In this document: positions 8,573 through 17,203 of the stretch, piece by piece
How the letters are laid out: each line of letters opens with the position of its first letter
How positions within the stretch are numbered: the stretch's first letter is position 1
Source: Yersinia entomophaga
Lineage (GTDB): Bacteria > Pseudomonadota > Gammaproteobacteria > Enterobacterales > Enterobacteriaceae
NCBI RefSeq assembly: GCF_001656035.1
Contig: NZ_CP010029.1
Location: forward strand, 646,232-710,231
Direction of reading: 5' to 3'
DNA: 64,000 nucleotides
The notes under the pieces: generated by a model
Told to the model about the DNA's origin: nothing
The model's database searches: none
What the model saw: only the letters and a program-made list of their open reading frames with translations
Program-made: the position numbers and the translations under genes

Positions 8573-9573
8573 TTCGTGAAATTCTGGTGCGTCCGCAGGA
8601 AATCAGTTGGTTACCTTGGGCAGTGCAATATTTTTTCTTTATCGGGCTGGCCTGTGGTGCAGTGTTACTCGGCTGTTGGCAACGCTGGTTCAGGCGAGAT
8701 AAAGGGCCACAGCTAGAACGAGCGGCGCTGATGTTGGCTACCGCGGCGGCTATTGTGGCACCGTTGGCTTTGAGCGCGGATTTACATCAGCCAGCGCGCG
8801 CCTGGCATTTTTACCCTTATTTTACGCCCTGGTCGTGGATGTCATGGGGTTCGCTGTTCTTGCCGCTGTTTAGCGGGCTGGTGGTGACCTATTTTCTGGT
8901 CTTAATCTACGGCCAACGGGTAAACCGGCCTTTGACTGGATTACTGCGGCTGTTATCGATTCTGACGGCGTTATCGGCACTTTCGATTCTGATGTATACC
9001 GGGCGGGAAGTGTCGGTGCTACGCGCTCAGCCGCTGTGGTTCACCCTGTGGCTGCCGCTGTTTATTTTCCTGACGGCGATGCAGGCGGTGCCTTCGTTGC
9101 TGGCTTTGTGGCTGTGGCGTCAGCCGCAGGTTCAGAGGTATCTGGCGCGTTGGCAACTGGTTTCTCTACTGCTTTTGGCCTTGGTGACGTTGCTATGGGC
9201 CGGCGGCGCGACGCTTTCTGCTGCGGCGTTACGTCTGTGGGCCAGCGGGCACCCGTTAACCGCGGCTGCGCCATTATTGATTGGATTGATGTTATTGGGA
9301 ATGGCATTGCTGAATCTGAAACGTTGCTTACCTATCGGTGTGGTTATCCTGCAAAGCCTGCTGGCGATGGTGATGTGCTGGATGGTGCGTTGGCTATTGC
9401 TGATGCAAAGCCAAACCTTGCCTAAATATAACGTGCTCGCGAACCCTTATCAGTTATCGCCGGGTACCGACGGATTGCTGGCGATCATCGGTACGTTCGG
9501 TTTATGGGTGACATTAATTATTGCGCTCCGTGAAGGAGTCAGATGGTGGGAAGGGAGAGTGCAACATGGCTAA
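8569..9573 (+). CDS. ttrC: TtrC, tetrathionate reductase membrane subunit
   Basis: The 334-residue, very hydrophobic protein has about nine predicted membrane helices and fits the NrfD/PsrC family of quinol-oxidising anchors. Early landmarks are WLPWAVQYFFFIGLACGAVLL and LHQPARAWHFYPYFTPWSWMSWGS, the latter resembling the quinol-site region of the family. It oxidises menaquinol and hands electrons to TtrB. The start is ATG 8569, which overlaps the ttrB stop (ATGA) and is preceded by GGAGG. The 3' end overlaps ttrA by 8 bp. Confidence 0.93.
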   Translation: MIREILVRPQEISWLPWAVQYFFFIGLACGAVLLGCWQRWFRRDKGPQLERAALMLATAAAIVAPLALSADLHQPARAWHFYPYFTPWSWMSWGSLFLPLFSGLVVTYFLVLIYGQRVNRPLTGLLRLLSILTALSALSILMYTGREVSVLRAQPLWFTLWLPLFIFLTAMQAVPSLLALWLWRQPQVQRYLARWQLVSLLLLALVTLLWAGGATLSAAALRLWASGHPLTAAAPLLIGLMLLGMALLNLKRCLPIGVVILQSLLAMVMCWMVRWLLLMQSQTLPKYNVLANPYQLSPGTDGLLAIIGTFGLWVTLIIALREGVRWWEGRVQHG

Positions 9574-12500
9574 AACGACGCGGCGGCAATGGTTAAAAGG
9601 CGGTTTGGCTCTGGGGGGATTAGTGGCCTTTGGCGCAGGTTATCACGATGTGGTGCGTAAAACGCTAATTGGGCTGCGGGACGGCAGCGCCGGAAAGTTG
9701 ACGCGAGACCCCATTAACGGCAACTCACTCACGCCGGAAGGCCATGCCGGGCAAGAATGGCAGGCTACGCCGCATCAGGCGGTTTCGATGACACAATGTT
9801 TTGGCTGCTGGACGCTGTGTGGGCTACGAGTGCGAGTGGATACGCCGCAAAATCGCATTTTGCGAATCGCAGGCAACCCCTATCACCCGTTGTCTCACGA
9901 CCACCATTTTCCCTACGGATTACCGGTGAGCGAAGCTTTGCGCCGCATGGGCGGTGAGCAAGGGTTGGCGGACAGATCTACCGCATGTGCTCGAGGCGCG
10001 ACGCTACTGGAAGGCGTGACCAGCCCTTATCGCGTTCTTGAGCCGATGAAACGAGTGGGGGCGCGTGGTGAAGGTCAGTGGCAACGTATCAGTTTCGAAC
10101 AGTTAGTGAAAGAAGTGACGGAAGGCGGCGATCTGTTTGGGGAAGGCCATGTCGACGGCCTGCGGGCGATTCGCGATCTGGATACGCCAATCGATCCGGC
10201 TCAGCCGTCCTTGGGGCCGAAGGCCAACCAGTTGCTGATGACCAACGCCGGTGACGACGGGCGGGACGCGTTTATCCAACGCTTTGCTGCCAAAGCCTTT
10301 GGTACTAAAAATCTTGGTAGCCACGGCGCTTACTGCGGGCTGGCTTATCGCGCCGGTTCTGGGGCATTAATGGGGGATTTGGATAAAAATGCACACGTAA
10401 AACCGGATTGGGATAATGTGCGTTTTGCTCTGTTTTTAGGAACCTCTCCGGCGCAATCGGGCAACCCGTTTAAACGGCAAGGCAGACAATTAGCCAATGC
10501 GCGCCAACGGGACGATTTTAATTACGTGGTGGTGGCTCCCGCGTTGCCGCTGACGACCACGCTGGCAAATCAGCATAACCGTTGGGTGCCCGTGCTGCCG
10601 GGCAGTGATTCGGCGCTGGTGATGGGAATGATTCGCTGGATTCTCGAACAGGAACGTTTTAACGCGCCATATCTGAAAGTACCGGGAGAGGCGGCTATGA
10701 CTGCCGCCGGAGAGCGCAGTTGGACTAACGCTACCCATTTGGTGATTGTTAGCCCGCAACACCCTCTGGCCGGTCAGTTTCTGCGGGCGGCGCATTTGAG
10801 CGGTGAAATCCTTGCGGAAGGGGAAGAAAGCCCGGTACTGGTGGCGCAGGGCGATGGGGCTTTGGTGGCGGCACCGGTTGCGATGGACGCGGAGCTATAT
10901 GTCAGTCAGAGCGTTACGTTGGCGGACGGGCAGCAGGTTGACGTGCAATCGGGGCTGAGCCTGCTGCGTGCGGCGGCTAATCGTTTTACGCTGGAGGAAT
11001 ACAGCCAGCAGTGCGGTGTTCCGGTGGCGACCATCAGCGGGTTGGCGAAAGAATTCACCGCCTATCAGCGTCAGGCGGCGGTGATTTCCCACGGTGGAAT
11101 GATGAGCGGCAACGGTTTTTATACCACTTGGGCGGTTATGATGCTGAACGCGCTGATTGGTAACCTGAATCTGAAAGGCGGTGTTTCCGTCGGCGGAGGC
11201 AAATTTGACGGCTTTGCTGATGGCCCGCGCTACCAACTGGCCAGTTTCCCCGGGCAGGTTAAATCTCGCGGTTTGTCACTATCCCGCAGTAAACAGCCTT
11301 ACGAAAAATCTGAGGAATATCAACAAAAACTGGCTGCCGGTGAACCGCCGTATCCTGCAAAAGGGCCGTGGTACCCCTTTGTCGGCGGGCAGTTAACCGA
11401 GCAATTGGCTCCGGCGCTTTCTGGCTATCCTTACCCGCTAAAAGCCTGGATCAGCCATATGACCAATCCGTTGTACGGTGTCGCTGGTTTACGTGGTCTG
11501 GTTGAAGATAAGTTGAAAGATCCTAAACATTTACCCCTGTTTATTGCCATCGATGCTTTTATCAATGAAACCACTGCGCTGGCTGATTATATCGTGCCAG
11601 ATACACATAATTTCGAAAGCTGGGGGTTTAGCGCGCCTTGGGCTGGCGTATTGGTTAAAGCCAGCACTGCCCGCTGGCCGGTGGTGGAGTCACGCACGGC
11701 GCGCACTGCCGACGGACAAGCGGTGGCGATGGAGAGTTTCCTGATCGCCGTTGCGAAAGCGCTGGCTTTACCCGGTTTTGGTGAAAATGCGATGCAGGAC
11801 GTACAGGGCAAGGGGTTACCGCTCGATCGTGCCGAAGATTTTTATCTGCGCGCCGCAGCCAATATCGCCTATCTGGGTGAAAACCCCGTGCCCGCAGCGC
11901 AACTGGACGAATTACAACTCACCGGCGTGGTACGTTTACTGCCGGAAATTCAGCGCAGTTTGTATCCGGATGAGCAAATGCGGGTTGCGTATTTACTGGC
12001 GCGAGGCGGGCGTTTTGCGCCGTATGAAAAATCGTGGAACGGCGACGCTACTGGGCCGCAGTGGAAGAAACCGCTACATATCTGGAATGAAAATGTGGCT
12101 AAACATCGTCATGCCATGACCGGAGAGCGTTATTCGGGTTGCCCGACTTTCTATCCGCCGCGGCTGGCCGATGGCTCCAGTATTCACCAGCATTATCCCG
12201 TGCAGAGTTGGCCATTCCAGTTGATGTCGTTTAAATCACATTTGATGAGCAGCTCTACGCCGATGATTGAGCGTCTGCGGGCAGTCAAAGCCAGTAATCT
12301 GGTGGCGATTAATCCGCAGGATGCCAAAGCGCTGGGCGTGGCGCACGGCGATTGGGTCAAACTGGAAACCCCCGGCGGCAGCATGAAAGCGCAGCTCAGT
12401 GTATTAGATGGAGTGATGCCAGGAGTTATTGCAATTGAGCACGGTTATGGTCATCGCGAAATGGGTGCGAATCTGCATCAGCTTGACGGCGTGGAAATGG

Positions 12501-12649
12501 CGAGTGACAGCCGAATCGGCGCAGGCGTTAATCTTAATGACCTCGGATTTATCGATCCTACCCGAGAAGTGCCAAATACCTGGCTGGATTGGGTGAGCGG
12601 CGCGGCGGTGCGGCAAGGGCTTCCGGCTAAACTGACGCGCTTAGCCTGA
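9566..12649 (+). CDS. ttrA: TtrA, tetrathionate reductase molybdopterin catalytic subunit
   Basis: The 1027-residue protein (Salmonella TtrA is about 1020) is a DMSO-reductase-family molybdoenzyme. It opens with a canonical Tat signal, TRRQWLKGGLALGG. The N-terminal [4Fe-4S] motif starts CFGCWTLCGLRV and ends at ACARG. SHGAYCGLAYRAG is the likely molybdenum-ligand region, and the C-terminal cofactor-binding domain (SNLVAINPQDAKALGVAHGDWV, about residues 910-960) closes the protein. In the periplasm it reduces tetrathionate to thiosulfate as a terminal electron acceptor. The ATG at 9566 is chosen because it directly starts the Tat peptide and has GGGAGAG upstream. The operon ends at a clear terminator. 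Confidence 0.95.
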   Translation: MAKTTRRQWLKGGLALGGLVAFGAGYHDVVRKTLIGLRDGSAGKLTRDPINGNSLTPEGHAGQEWQATPHQAVSMTQCFGCWTLCGLRVRVDTPQNRILRIAGNPYHPLSHDHHFPYGLPVSEALRRMGGEQGLADRSTACARGATLLEGVTSPYRVLEPMKRVGARGEGQWQRISFEQLVKEVTEGGDLFGEGHVDGLRAIRDLDTPIDPAQPSLGPKANQLLMTNAGDDGRDAFIQRFAAKAFGTKNLGSHGAYCGLAYRAGSGALMGDLDKNAHVKPDWDNVRFALFLGTSPAQSGNPFKRQGRQLANARQRDDFNYVVVAPALPLTTTLANQHNRWVPVLPGSDSALVMGMIRWILEQERFNAPYLKVPGEAAMTAAGERSWTNATHLVIVSPQHPLAGQFLRAAHLSGEILAEGEESPVLVAQGDGALVAAPVAMDAELYVSQSVTLADGQQVDVQSGLSLLRAAANRFTLEEYSQQCGVPVATISGLAKEFTAYQRQAAVISHGGMMSGNGFYTTWAVMMLNALIGNLNLKGGVSVGGGKFDGFADGPRYQLASFPGQVKSRGLSLSRSKQPYEKSEEYQQKLAAGEPPYPAKGPWYPFVGGQLTEQLAPALSGYPYPLKAWISHMTNPLYGVAGLRGLVEDKLKDPKHLPLFIAIDAFINETTALADYIVPDTHNFESWGFSAPWAGVLVKASTARWPVVESRTARTADGQAVAMESFLIAVAKALALPGFGENAMQDVQGKGLPLDRAEDFYLRAAANIAYLGENPVPAAQLDELQLTGVVRLLPEIQRSLYPDEQMRVAYLLARGGRFAPYEKSWNGDATGPQWKKPLHIWNENVAKHRHAMTGERYSGCPTFYPPRLADGSSIHQHYPVQSWPFQLMSFKSHLMSSSTPMIERLRAVKASNLVAINPQDAKALGVAHGDWVKLETPGGSMKAQLSVLDGVMPGVIAIEHGYGHREMGANLHQLDGVEMASDSRIGAGVNLNDLGFIDPTREVPNTWLDWVSGAAVRQGLPAKLTRLA

Positions 12650-12674
12650 TATCAGTTTGTTGCTTTGCGTGCGG

Positions 12675-12706
12675 AACCCCTTCCGGAAAGAAGGGGTTTT
12701 TCTTTT
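12675..12706 (+). terminator. Rho-independent terminator of ttrBCA
   Basis: AACCCCTTC (12675-12683) pairs with GAAGGGGTT (12690-12698) around a 6-nt loop and is followed by a T-rich run, 25 bp past the ttrA stop. This bounds the ttr operon on its right. Confidence 0.88.
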
Positions 12707-12721
12707 TATAGCGTATTATAT

Positions 12722-12931
12722 ATGCAGCTAATTAATCGCCATAAATGGGATAGACAACGGATGATGCGAGCAGAAAAAGTCAGCGTCGGGTTATTGTTCG
12801 GTGGCGTCCTGCTCGGTTATGCAGGTGCACACTGGCAACACAATTTTTTACTGGTATTGGCCGGAGCCTCATTGCTGGCTGGCATTATAGCCTCTGGTTT
12901 CACCGATTGTCGTCGCTGCAAAAAGCCTTAA
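12722..12931 (+). CDS. Small DUF2892-like membrane protein
   Basis: This 69-residue ORF has two hydrophobic segments (VGLLFGGVLLGYAGAH and FLLVLAGASLLAGIIASGF) and ends FTDCRRCKKP. The pattern NRxxxDRxxR...GLLFGG...LLAGI...TDC resembles DUF2892 (YgaP-like) two-helix inner-membrane proteins. Function is unknown. I chose the ATG at 12722 because it includes the Asn-Arg...Asp-Arg motif usual before the first helix. The double ATG at 12761 is an alternative that would give 56 residues. Neither start has a strong ribosome site. Its stop overlaps the stop of the convergent gene on the other strand. Confidence 0.6.
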   Translation: MQLINRHKWDRQRMMRAEKVSVGLLFGGVLLGYAGAHWQHNFLLVLAGASLLAGIIASGFTDCRRCKKP

Positions 12932-13896
12932 CTCCGTGCCGTAGACGACGATCGGCGCTGTCCGATAAAAGGCGCTACGCTGTGGATGATCATCCCGATA
13001 ATGACCAGCCCAATTCCCGCCAGTGATAAACTGGTGGGTAATGGAGCCGCCAGCCAGACCATTTCCCCAAGCAAAGCGAAGAGCACTTCTCCAGATTGAG
13101 TGGCTTCCACCGCTGCTAAACGGGAATAATCCTGTTTGACCAGATTGGTTGCGGCAAAGAACAGCAAAGTGGCAATCACGCCGGAGAACAACGCCACCAG
13201 CAGGGATTGCTCGACCTGCCCCTGAGAGGGCCAGCCGACCTGATACACCCCAACGGCAGACAGCAGAATCCAGAATGGTAGACTGGCCAGCGTCATATTT
13301 AGCACCCGCTGGAGGGTATTTACCTCACCCTGACAAATAGCCATCATCTTGCGATTGCCTAACGGATACATAAAAGCAGCCAATGTTACCGGCAACAAAC
13401 ACCACAGCGTTTGTTGCAAGTTCAACGATTGAGCGTGCTGCCACTGCATTAACCCAACGCCGATCAAAATCAACAGCGACCAGCGCAATCCTTTGAAGGG
13501 GATTTTACCGCGACGCGTCTGTAACCCCTGTTCCGTGGCGATTTGCTGTTTAAACAGCGGGATCAGCAGTGAGCCTGCAATAATGGTAATTTGCCAGGAA
13601 CCGGCCACCAGCCAGCCTTCGCCATAAGATCCCGCCAGACTCAGCGGCGCGTAAAACAGGCCAAACCCAACGGTGCTCCACAGCAGATAGCCTGACCAGT
13701 ATTGGCGCAAATGGCTCAGACTTTGCCGCAGTTGCCCACGCATCATTACCAGCAACCACAGCATGGGAGCCATAAAAATAAACCGCAGCGCGGCACTCCA
13801 GATCCAGCTGCCGCCGGATAAATCCATGGCTCGATTAAGAATAAAAGTAAAAGCGAAAAAGAATGACGCGGCGAGGCCATAAAATATAGCGCGCAT
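12928..13896 (-). CDS. DMT-superfamily drug/metabolite exporter (multidrug resistance efflux transporter family)
   Basis: The 322-residue protein has ten predicted membrane helices in two five-helix halves, as in EamA/DMT carriers. It starts MRAIFYGLAASFFFAFTFI and contains WSAALRFIFMAPMLWLL, and the second half ends AALFSGVIATLLFFAATNLV then VEATQSGEVLFALLGEMVWL. The arrangement matches the DMT group annotated as multidrug resistance efflux transporters, but the substrate is unknown. The ATG at 13896 has AAAAAGGAAAA upstream; the longer reading from 13980 adds a non-conserved tail. It converges on the small membrane gene with overlapping stop codons. Confidence 0.82.
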   Translation of the reverse strand: MRAIFYGLAASFFFAFTFILNRAMDLSGGSWIWSAALRFIFMAPMLWLLVMMRGQLRQSLSHLRQYWSGYLLWSTVGFGLFYAPLSLAGSYGEGWLVAGSWQITIIAGSLLIPLFKQQIATEQGLQTRRGKIPFKGLRWSLLILIGVGLMQWQHAQSLNLQQTLWCLLPVTLAAFMYPLGNRKMMAICQGEVNTLQRVLNMTLASLPFWILLSAVGVYQVGWPSQGQVEQSLLVALFSGVIATLLFFAATNLVKQDYSRLAAVEATQSGEVLFALLGEMVWLAAPLPTSLSLAGIGLVIIGMIIHSVAPFIGQRRSSSTARS

Positions 13897-14182
13897 GATT
13901 TTCCTTTTTAAAGCAGTCGCCAAAATCCCTGAGTAAAATCTGATAATGAACAGAATAGAGTCGCGGGAGTCGATAGCCATCAGGCGGAAAGCGGAACAAT
14001 AAAACAGGAATACAGATCTACGTCGCTAACGTCAAGTCTCTGCCAATTAACCGGCCCCTAAAGATGTGACCGCGCTCAGTTTCGGGTATGATGTGCGCCG
14101 CGCGGGTAAATGCTCGCCGCAACCGCAGTTTCGCTGCATAAAAATCTCTCAGAAACCTCTTCGAAAGACAGGAAAGTACACC

Positions 14183-15244
14183 ATGCCAGTGTTACATAAC
14201 CGAATTTCTAATGAGGAACTTAAAGCACGGATGTTGGCCGAAACCGAACCCCGTACCACAGTTTCTTTTTATAAATACTTCAATCTGGATGACGCCAAAG
14301 CATTCCGTGACAGCCTTTACAGCCAATTTGTGAAATTGGGCGTATTTGGCCGGGTTTACGTGGCGAAAGAAGGTATCAATGCGCAAATCAGCGTTCCCGC
14401 CAACCGTTATGATGAGTTTAAAGCGGTTTTATTCGCTTCTCATCCGGCGTTGGATCAGGTTCGCCTGAACGTAGCTCTGGAAGACGACGGAAAATCCTTC
14501 TGGGTGCTGCGAATGAAAGTGCGTGAGCGCATTGTTGCCGACGGTATTGATGACGACAGCTTTAATCCGGCAAACGTCGGCCAGTATCTGAAGGCCGATC
14601 AGGTTAATCAGATGATTGACGATCCGGATACATTGTTCGTTGATATGCGTAACCACTATGAATATGAAGTGGGGCATTTTGAAAACGCGATTGAAGTTCC
14701 GTCCGATACTTTCCGGGAACAGCTGCCGATGGCAGTAGAAATGCTACAGCAAGACAAAGACAAAAATATCGTCATGTATTGCACCGGCGGTATTCGCTGT
14801 GAAAAAGCCAGCGCCTACATGTTGCATAACGGCTTCAAAAATATTTATCACGTTGAAGGAGGCATCATTGAGTACGCCCGCAAAGCCAAGGAACAGGGTT
14901 TACCGCTGAAATTCGTCGGTAAAAACTTTGTCTTTGACGAGCGCATGGGCGAGCGGATTTCGGACGATGTGATTGCGAACTGTCATCAGTGCGGCACGCC
15001 TTGCGATGCTCATACCAACTGTAAAAATGACGGTTGCCATCTGCTGTTTATTCAATGTCCAAGCTGCGCTGCCAAATTTGACGGCTGCTGTAGCCAGATT
15101 TGTCAGGACGAATTGAAACTTCCCCGTGAAGAGCAGCGCGCCCGTCGTGCTGGCCGCGAAAACGGTGTGAAGATTTTCAATAAATCAAAAGGATTACTGC
15201 AAACCACTATGCATATTCCTGCGCCTGAAAAATCTGACGACTAA
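14183..15244 (+). CDS. trhO: TrhO, tRNA uridine(34) hydroxylase (rhodanese family)
   Basis: The 353-residue protein is the YceA/TrhO family, which hydroxylates uridine 34 of tRNAs using oxygen (the ho5U pathway). The N-terminal acylphosphatase-like domain includes VSFYKYFNL and [14 protein letters not shown]. The rhodanese domain (about 130-225) has [19 protein letters not shown] and the active-site loop [11 protein letters not shown]. The Cys-rich C-terminal part has [20 protein letters not shown] and CCSQICQ. The ATG at 14183 is chosen because AGGAAAG precedes it at the right distance and it aligns with family starts; an in-frame codon at 14066 lacks support. Confidence 0.94.
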   Translation: MPVLHNRISNEELKARMLAETEPRTTVSFYKYFNLDDAKAFRDSLYSQFVKLGVFGRVYVAKEGINAQISVPANRYDEFKAVLFASHPALDQVRLNVALEDDGKSFWVLRMKVRERIVADGIDDDSFNPANVGQYLKADQVNQMIDDPDTLFVDMRNHYEYEVGHFENAIEVPSDTFREQLPMAVEMLQQDKDKNIVMYCTGGIRCEKASAYMLHNGFKNIYHVEGGIIEYARKAKEQGLPLKFVGKNFVFDERMGERISDDVIANCHQCGTPCDAHTNCKNDGCHLLFIQCPSCAAKFDGCCSQICQDELKLPREEQRARRAGRENGVKIFNKSKGLLQTTMHIPAPEKSDD

Positions 15245-15390
15245 AGCTAAGCTTAAAGGGTTAGTTTCTGCCTCAACCCTCTGGCTATATTCGGAAAATT
15301 AAGTTTAAGTTGAGGGATCGCTCTGTTATTTTCGATCTCTCACTATTTCTATCATCGTTCTCGATGACGACCTCGATGCAAGGACAGATT

Positions 15391-16443
15391 ATGGTAACGT
15401 CGGCAGTCAGCAATAAAGGTTTACGTATTGTCGCCATGTTGGCCATGCTGGTAGTGATTATGGCCGGAATCAAGGCGGCGTCGCCCATCGTGGTACCTTT
15501 CCTTTTGGCGGTATTTCTCTCCATTGTATTGAATCCATTGGTGAGTTTGCTGCAAAAAATCAAAATCCCCCGCACACTGGCAATTGTACTGTTGGTGGTG
15601 GTTATTATTTTGCTGATGTCATTCCTGTTAGGAATGCTCGGTAATTCTTTAAATGAGTTTGCCCGCTCATTACCGCAATATCGCGGCATGATGCTGGAAA
15701 AAATTCGCGATCTACACGGTTTTGCCGTGCGTTTCAATATTGATATGTCCGTGGATGACGTAATGAAGTTCGTCGATCCTGGCGCGGCCATGAATTTCGT
15801 CACTCGCTCGATTAGCCATCTTTCCGGCGCGATGACCGGTATTTTCCTGCTGTTGATGACGGTGGTGTTTATGCTGTTTGAAGTTGAGCGCCTGCCGTAC
15901 AAATTGCAATTAATGTTCGACGATCCGGTAAAAGGCATTGCTATCTTGCAGCGTGCGGTAAAGGGCGTCACTCACTATCTGGTGATTAAAACGATTATCA
16001 GCCTTGCTACGGGGCTGGTGGTTTGGATATTCCTGGCATCAATGAATGTTCGCTTTGCTTTTATCTGGGGTTTGCTGGCATTCGTACTCAATTACATACC
16101 CAATATCGGCTCGGTGCTGGCTGCTATCCCACCGATTATTCAGGCTTTATTGTTTAATGGCTTTGCCGACGCGCTGGCGGTTACTGGCGGCTTTATTCTG
16201 ATAAACCTGATTGGTGGCAACATCATCGATCCGCGCATGATGGGCCGTGGACTAGGACTTTCTACGCTGGTGGTGTTTCTGTCATTGATATTTTGGGGAT
16301 GGTTACTCGGGCCGATAGGGATGCTGCTGTCGGTGCCGTTGACGATCATCGCTAAAATTGCGTTGGAGCTGACGCCAACCGGCCATAAATTTGCCGTATT
16401 GCTGGGGGATGGTAAACCGGCAACAGATGAAAAAGAGTCGTAG
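15391..16443 (+). CDS. tqsA: TqsA-like AI-2E family transporter
   Basis: The 350-residue protein matches E. coli TqsA (YdgG, 344 aa) of the AI-2E exporter family: SPIVVPFLLAVFLSIVLNPLV at the N-terminus, FAFIWGLLAFVLNYIPNIGSVLAAIPPI in the middle, and MGRGLGLSTLVVFLSLIFWGWLLGPIGMLLSVPLT near the C-terminus. About eight membrane helices are expected. In E. coli TqsA affects export of the quorum signal AI-2 and biofilm formation, and the gene lies elsewhere; here it takes the place of yceI/yceJ after trhO. The ATG at 15391 has AAGGA 7 nt upstream. Confidence 0.85.
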   Translation: MVTSAVSNKGLRIVAMLAMLVVIMAGIKAASPIVVPFLLAVFLSIVLNPLVSLLQKIKIPRTLAIVLLVVVIILLMSFLLGMLGNSLNEFARSLPQYRGMMLEKIRDLHGFAVRFNIDMSVDDVMKFVDPGAAMNFVTRSISHLSGAMTGIFLLLMTVVFMLFEVERLPYKLQLMFDDPVKGIAILQRAVKGVTHYLVIKTIISLATGLVVWIFLASMNVRFAFIWGLLAFVLNYIPNIGSVLAAIPPIIQALLFNGFADALAVTGGFILINLIGGNIIDPRMMGRGLGLSTLVVFLSLIFWGWLLGPIGMLLSVPLTIIAKIALELTPTGHKFAVLLGDGKPATDEKES

Positions 16444-16559
16444 AGTTAGGCCATAGCAGTGCGATGCGGCATCAATGTATGCCTCATCGCGCATTTTCAG
16501 CAACAAATACGCAAAGATAATGATTCGGAAAGCGGGATAGACCGTCGTTGGGAACGACG

Positions 16560-16676
16560 TTAAGCGTAGAAAAAGAAGTAGATATCCAGCGCCAATAAAA
16601 TTAGCCATAGGCAAATGTAGAACACTAAATGTGCGCGTACGTTGTTGATCAACATCGAAAATAATTTATTGAACAT
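16560..16676 (-). CDS. yceO: YceO-like small membrane protein
   Basis: The minus strand from the ATG at 16676 encodes 38 residues: MFNKLFSMLINNVRAHLVF, then YICLWLILLALDIYFFFYA. From memory, E. coli YceO (about 46 aa) has [23 protein letters not shown]... with the same order of charged and aromatic positions, and it also lies between yceA/trhO and solA. One membrane helix of about 20 residues is predicted. In E. coli, yceO mutants are affected in biofilm and acid resistance. The ribosome site is weak. Small size makes coding unproven, but similarity plus synteny support it. Confidence 0.65.
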   Translation of the reverse strand: MFNKLFSMLINNVRAHLVFYICLWLILLALDIYFFFYA

Positions 16677-17095
16677 GGATGCCAACGGGCTGCTGAGCTT
16701 TGTGATTATTATAGTTATATTTATTATTAAAACAATAAGTTACTACTAAGCCCTCAACGGATATTGTCCAATAGAGTTTCTCTTTTACGGTATTTATCAT
16801 TAAAAATAAAGGGTATTACTTTCTAAAAATAAGGAAGGTAGCAGGTAAATCCGAAACTCTGACTCAATAACGATAACAATTAGTGTTAGGGGGAAAGCTG
16901 ACATGCAATATAAGAATAGTTAATTAATTAAAGTTATCTTCAGTGAGATCCCCATTGTAGATTCCGGCTATATATTCTCCATGATATCGAGCGTGGTTAA
17001 TATTAGCCGGATTTTTAATTTTACTAGTAAGATATTGCTGCCATTAATTTTATCCTTAAAGATACGGTTAACCAGTATCTTCGGAGGCATTATTG
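16677..17095. other. AT-rich intergenic region
   Basis: About 420 bp between the yceO-like gene and a possible small ORF. It is clearly richer in A+T than the flanking genes. I see no supported ORF or strong hairpin. The yceO promoter should lie at its left end, in the A/T-rich block around 16700-16740. Confidence 0.4.
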
Positions 17096-17203
17096 ATGGA
17101 AATAAAGCTTACCAAGAAATGTGTAGCTAAAGAGGCGCTGACCGATGGAGAAAACAGTGAGCCATCTTCAATACAAATATTTAAAAACGTTATAGATAAA
17201 GCA
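17096..17203 (+). CDS. Possible 35-residue small ORF with a good ribosome site
   Basis: An ATG at 17096 is preceded by TCGGAGG at about 7 nt and opens a 35-codon ORF (starts MEIKLTKKCVAKEALTDGEN, ends NVIDKA) that stops at a TAG ending at 17203. Its 3' third overlaps the end of the RcsA-like regulator on the opposite strand. I recognise no family. The ribosome site is better than expected by chance, but nothing else shows that it is translated. Confidence 0.25.

Noticed and set aside
15257..15280. Hairpin AGGGTT...AACCCT after trhO
   Set aside because: A 6-bp stem with a 12-nt loop and no T-run is too weak to call a terminator.
15285..15971. Minus-strand ORF of 228 codons opposite tqsA
   Set aside because: The translation is Ile/Thr/Ser/Asn-rich, the usual shadow of a hydrophobic gene, and matches no family.
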